Shown here: positions 5,765-7,703 of the stretch, piece by piece | Layout: each line of letters begins with the position of its first letter | Numbering within the stretch: position 1 is the stretch's first letter | Assembly (NCBI GenBank): GCA_030619215.1 | Contig: JAUXBV010000140.1 | Coordinates: 1 to 7,703, forward strand | Source of the DNA: Fibrobacterota bacterium | GTDB taxonomy: Bacteria > Fibrobacterota > Chitinivibrionia > Chitinivibrionales > JANQEN01 | Length of the DNA stretch: 7,703 nucleotides | Reading direction: 5' to 3' | Made by a program: the position numbers and the translations under genes | The notes under the pieces: model-generated | What the model was told of the DNA's origin: nothing | The model's input: only the letters and a program-made list of their open reading frames with translations | Databases searched by the model: none

Positions 5765-6133
5765 ATGGGAACATTTTATACAGGATGCAAGATCGAAAAC
5801 CATATAAACAAAAATAAGTCCGCACGCGTATCTAAATTATTAGTTGATACGGGTAGCGAATATACATGGATACCAAAAACAACACTGGAAAAAATCAGTG
5901 TTAAAATAGAGAAAAAAGATTTGACATTTGTAATGGCTAACGGACAGCATATTACTCGCAATGTTGGATTCGCAATAATTAGAATAGACAGCAACTTTAC
6001 GATTGATGAAGTTGTATTCGCTGAAAAAGGCGATTTGTTGCTTCTTGGCGCGCGTACATTAGAGGGTCTCAATCTTGCAGTTGATTCCCGTAAAAAGAAG
6101 CTTGTTGCCGCAGGTCCACTTCCTGTGGCATAA
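5765..6133 (+). CDS. Retropepsin-like single-domain aspartic protease (clan AA)
   Basis: A 122-residue protein with one copy of the aspartic protease half-site. The catalytic triplet DTG is at 28-30 within LLVDTGSEYTWIP. The later hydrophobic-hydrophobic-Gly motif LLLLGARTLEGL (91-102) forms the psi-loop of this fold. A single domain of this length must dimerise, like retroviral proteases, to build an active site. No signal peptide or membrane segment is visible, so it is probably cytosolic, unlike the membrane-anchored SpoIIGA-type proteases. Stand-alone proteins of this type are found in bacteria and archaea without known substrates. Start choice: the ATG at 5765 has GGAG (5755-5758) 6 bases upstream. 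An ATG at 5753 overlaps that ribosome binding site and is unlikely. The gene stands alone, preceded by the palindrome-rich leader and convergent with radA. Confidence 0.82.
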   Translation: MGTFYTGCKIENHINKNKSARVSKLLVDTGSEYTWIPKTTLEKISVKIEKKDLTFVMANGQHITRNVGFAIIRIDSNFTIDEVVFAEKGDLLLLGARTLEGLNLAVDSRKKKLVAAGPLPVA

Positions 6134-6305
6134 ATTAATAGCAGATAGCTTTTTATTGAATCAATGCGGTAAACTCGGGACGTTCGTGGTGTTTGTTGCA
6201 ACTATTGCCACGTCCCAATTTATGAAAGAATAACAAATCCAAAACCATTACATCAAGCTGCACCTTTCAACACTGGTTTAATAAACAGGCAACCTCTTAT
6301 TTGTA
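6134..6305. other. Intergenic region between convergent protease and radA genes
   Basis: 172 bases with no supported gene. GGGACGT (6177-6183) and ACGTCCC (6210-6216) form a 7-bp inverted repeat around a 26-base loop that contains the palindrome GTTGCAAC (6195-6202). A second small imperfect hairpin lies at 6273-6288. Neither is followed by a T-run, so neither is a clear terminator. Confidence 0.4.
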
Positions 6306-7679
6306 TTAAAAAATATGATCCGTAATATCATTAACTGAGCGGCAAATAATCAGCTCTATCCCACTCTTTTTCTCTTTCCAGTCACTTCCCCGTTTGGGGA
6401 CAGGAACAACGCATCTGTTAAAGCCCATACCTGCAAGTTCTTTTAGTCGGGGGAGCATTCCGTTTACCGGCCTGATCTCGCCGCCAAGGCCTATCTCACC
6501 TAAAAAGGCTATACCATTTTGAATGGGAACATTGCGGAATGAAGAGAGGATTGCCGCTGCAATACCAAGATCAATTGCAGGCTCAGAAACGGTAAGGCCG
6601 CCGGTAATATTAAAGAAGATGTCATGGTCTCCCAGGCTGATTCCTGCATACCGCTCCAGAACGGCAATAAGCAGCGACAGCTTCTTGGGATTTACCCCGG
6701 AAGCCACCCGCTGTGGCAGGCCAAAGTGTGTTGGATTGACAAGCGCCTGCAATTCAACCACAAGGATACGACTCCCCTCAAGCACGGGAACAACCGAAGT
6801 TCCCACCTGCGGCGTATCCCGGTGCATGAGAAAAAACTCCGACGCATTGGGCACTTCACTGAGGCCGGTATCGGACATGGCAAGAAGCGCGATCTCGCCG
6901 GAAGGGCCGAAACGGTTCTTGATTGCACGCAGTATCCTGTATTGATACGTGGAATCTCCCTCAAAGTAAAGCACCGTATCAACCATATGCTCAATAACAC
7001 GCGGGCCTGCAATCGCTCCTTCCTTGGTAACATGGCCGACAAGAAATAGTGCGGCCTGCGATTGCTTTGTGTAACGCATTAAGAGGGCTGCGCACTCCCT
7101 CACCTGTGATACAGAGCCCGGAGCGCTTTCAAGCTCTTCGGAAAAGACCGCCTGAATAGAATCGACAACTATGACATCGGGTTTTAATTGCTCCATTGTG
7201 TCAAGCACCCGCTCAACCGATGTCTCGGTCAGAATATTGACCGCGGCATTTTCAATACCAAGGCGTTTGGAACGCAGCGACAATTGTTCCAGCGACTCCT
7301 CGCCGGTCACATACAAAACACACAACTCGTTTCGCGTAAAATTCGAAGCAAGATGCAGCATCAATGTGGACTTACCGATACCGGGGTTACCTCCGACAAG
7401 AACTGCGGAGCCGGGTACCAGTCCACCGCCAAGAACGCGGTCTATCTCCGGAAAACCGGTGTCCCTGCGCTTAATCCTTTCCGGCTTGCAGGACGACAGC
7501 TTCACCGCTTCACGCGATCCACTTCCCTTCACTCGCAGAGAAGAGGAACCGCTCTTCTTAGGCTGGCGGAACTCACTGATTGTATCCCATTCACCGCAGT
7601 TTTCGCAACGGCCGTACCACCGGGGGTAGTCCTCACCGCAGCTGCTGCATACGAATACTGTTTTGGTTTTTTTAGGCAT
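6306..7679 (-). CDS. radA: DNA repair/recombination ATPase RadA (Sms)
   Basis: A complete 457-residue RadA, the usual length. It is a RecA-like, DnaB-type ring ATPase that drives branch migration and processing of recombination intermediates in the cytoplasm. The N-terminal zinc finger has C11, C14, C25 and C28. Walker A is GGNPGIGKS (96-104), Walker B ends at D173 (DVIVVDS), and the RadA-specific KNRFG motif is at 254-258. A Lon-protease-like C-terminal domain (about 280-457) carries no proteolytic role in this family. The start Met (7679) fits the family, whose zinc finger begins about ten residues in. The Shine-Dalgarno sequence is poor (AGAAAA at best), and the promoter would lie at or beyond the right edge, where only AT-rich sequence is seen. 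No neighbouring repair gene is visible. GC content appears somewhat higher here than in the protease gene. Confidence 0.97.
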   Translation of the reverse strand: MPKKTKTVFVCSSCGEDYPRWYGRCENCGEWDTISEFRQPKKSGSSSLRVKGSGSREAVKLSSCKPERIKRRDTGFPEIDRVLGGGLVPGSAVLVGGNPGIGKSTLMLHLASNFTRNELCVLYVTGEESLEQLSLRSKRLGIENAAVNILTETSVERVLDTMEQLKPDVIVVDSIQAVFSEELESAPGSVSQVRECAALLMRYTKQSQAALFLVGHVTKEGAIAGPRVIEHMVDTVLYFEGDSTYQYRILRAIKNRFGPSGEIALLAMSDTGLSEVPNASEFFLMHRDTPQVGTSVVPVLEGSRILVVELQALVNPTHFGLPQRVASGVNPKKLSLLIAVLERYAGISLGDHDIFFNITGGLTVSEPAIDLGIAAAILSSFRNVPIQNGIAFLGEIGLGGEIRPVNGMLPRLKELAGMGFNRCVVPVPKRGSDWKEKKSGIELIICRSVNDITDHIF

Positions 7680-7703
7680 ATGTATTTTCTATAAAATTTA
7701 ATA

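Noticed and set aside
5776..6201. 141-codon - strand ORF opposite the aspartic protease
   Set aside because: Antisense to a gene with clear catalytic motifs; composition is not protein-like and no family is recognised.
6153..6248. 31-codon - strand ORF between the protease and radA
   Set aside because: Short, no ribosome binding site seen and no recognisable family; a transposase tail was considered but nothing supports it.
6523..7694. Several + strand ORFs of 140-168 codons
   Set aside because: All are antisense to radA, whose zinc finger, Walker and KNRFG motifs make the - strand frame certain.

Overview
The window looks like chromosomal DNA of a Gram-negative (diderm) bacterium with moderate to low GC. 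LptF/LptG-type lipopolysaccharide transport sequence implies an outer membrane. Genes are closely packed except for one long non-coding stretch. No single gene here fixes the phylum, and I do not assign one. I see no rRNA, tRNA, CRISPR array, transposase or phage gene.

Left block (1-3599, + strand) is a three-gene operon with overlapping ends. First comes an LptG-type permease, which is fused at its N-terminus to what looks like the C-terminal membrane part of LptF and is cut by the window edge. A single-domain response regulator follows, starting at a GTG that overlaps the permease stop. Last is a membrane-anchored GAF-GAF-GGDEF diguanylate cyclase. The arrangement suggests co-expression of envelope lipid export with a phosphorelay/c-di-GMP signalling pair.

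Middle block (3594-5584): a sulfotransferase on the - strand and a pteridine-reductase-like short-chain dehydrogenase on the + strand are transcribed divergently from about 4375-4555. A 28-nt near-identical repeat (26 of 28 bases) containing a perfect hairpin lies at both ends of this block, in the same orientation, at 3594-3621 and 5557-5584.

Non-coding block (5270-5764): about 490 bases rich in palindromes. It holds a weak terminator, two long hairpins (5323-5356 and 5384-5442), a perfect 9-bp hairpin, the second copy of the 28-nt repeat and a near-consensus promoter overlapped by an inverted repeat. It ends in a 21-bp tandem repeat made of abutting palindromes whose differences all preserve pairing. 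This is the most unusual part of the window. It leads into a small retropepsin-like aspartic protease gene (5765-6133, + strand).

Right block (6306-7679, - strand): a complete radA gene, a DNA recombination/repair ATPase, with its start near the right edge. Apart from the left operon, the genes appear to be separate transcription units without an obvious shared pathway.
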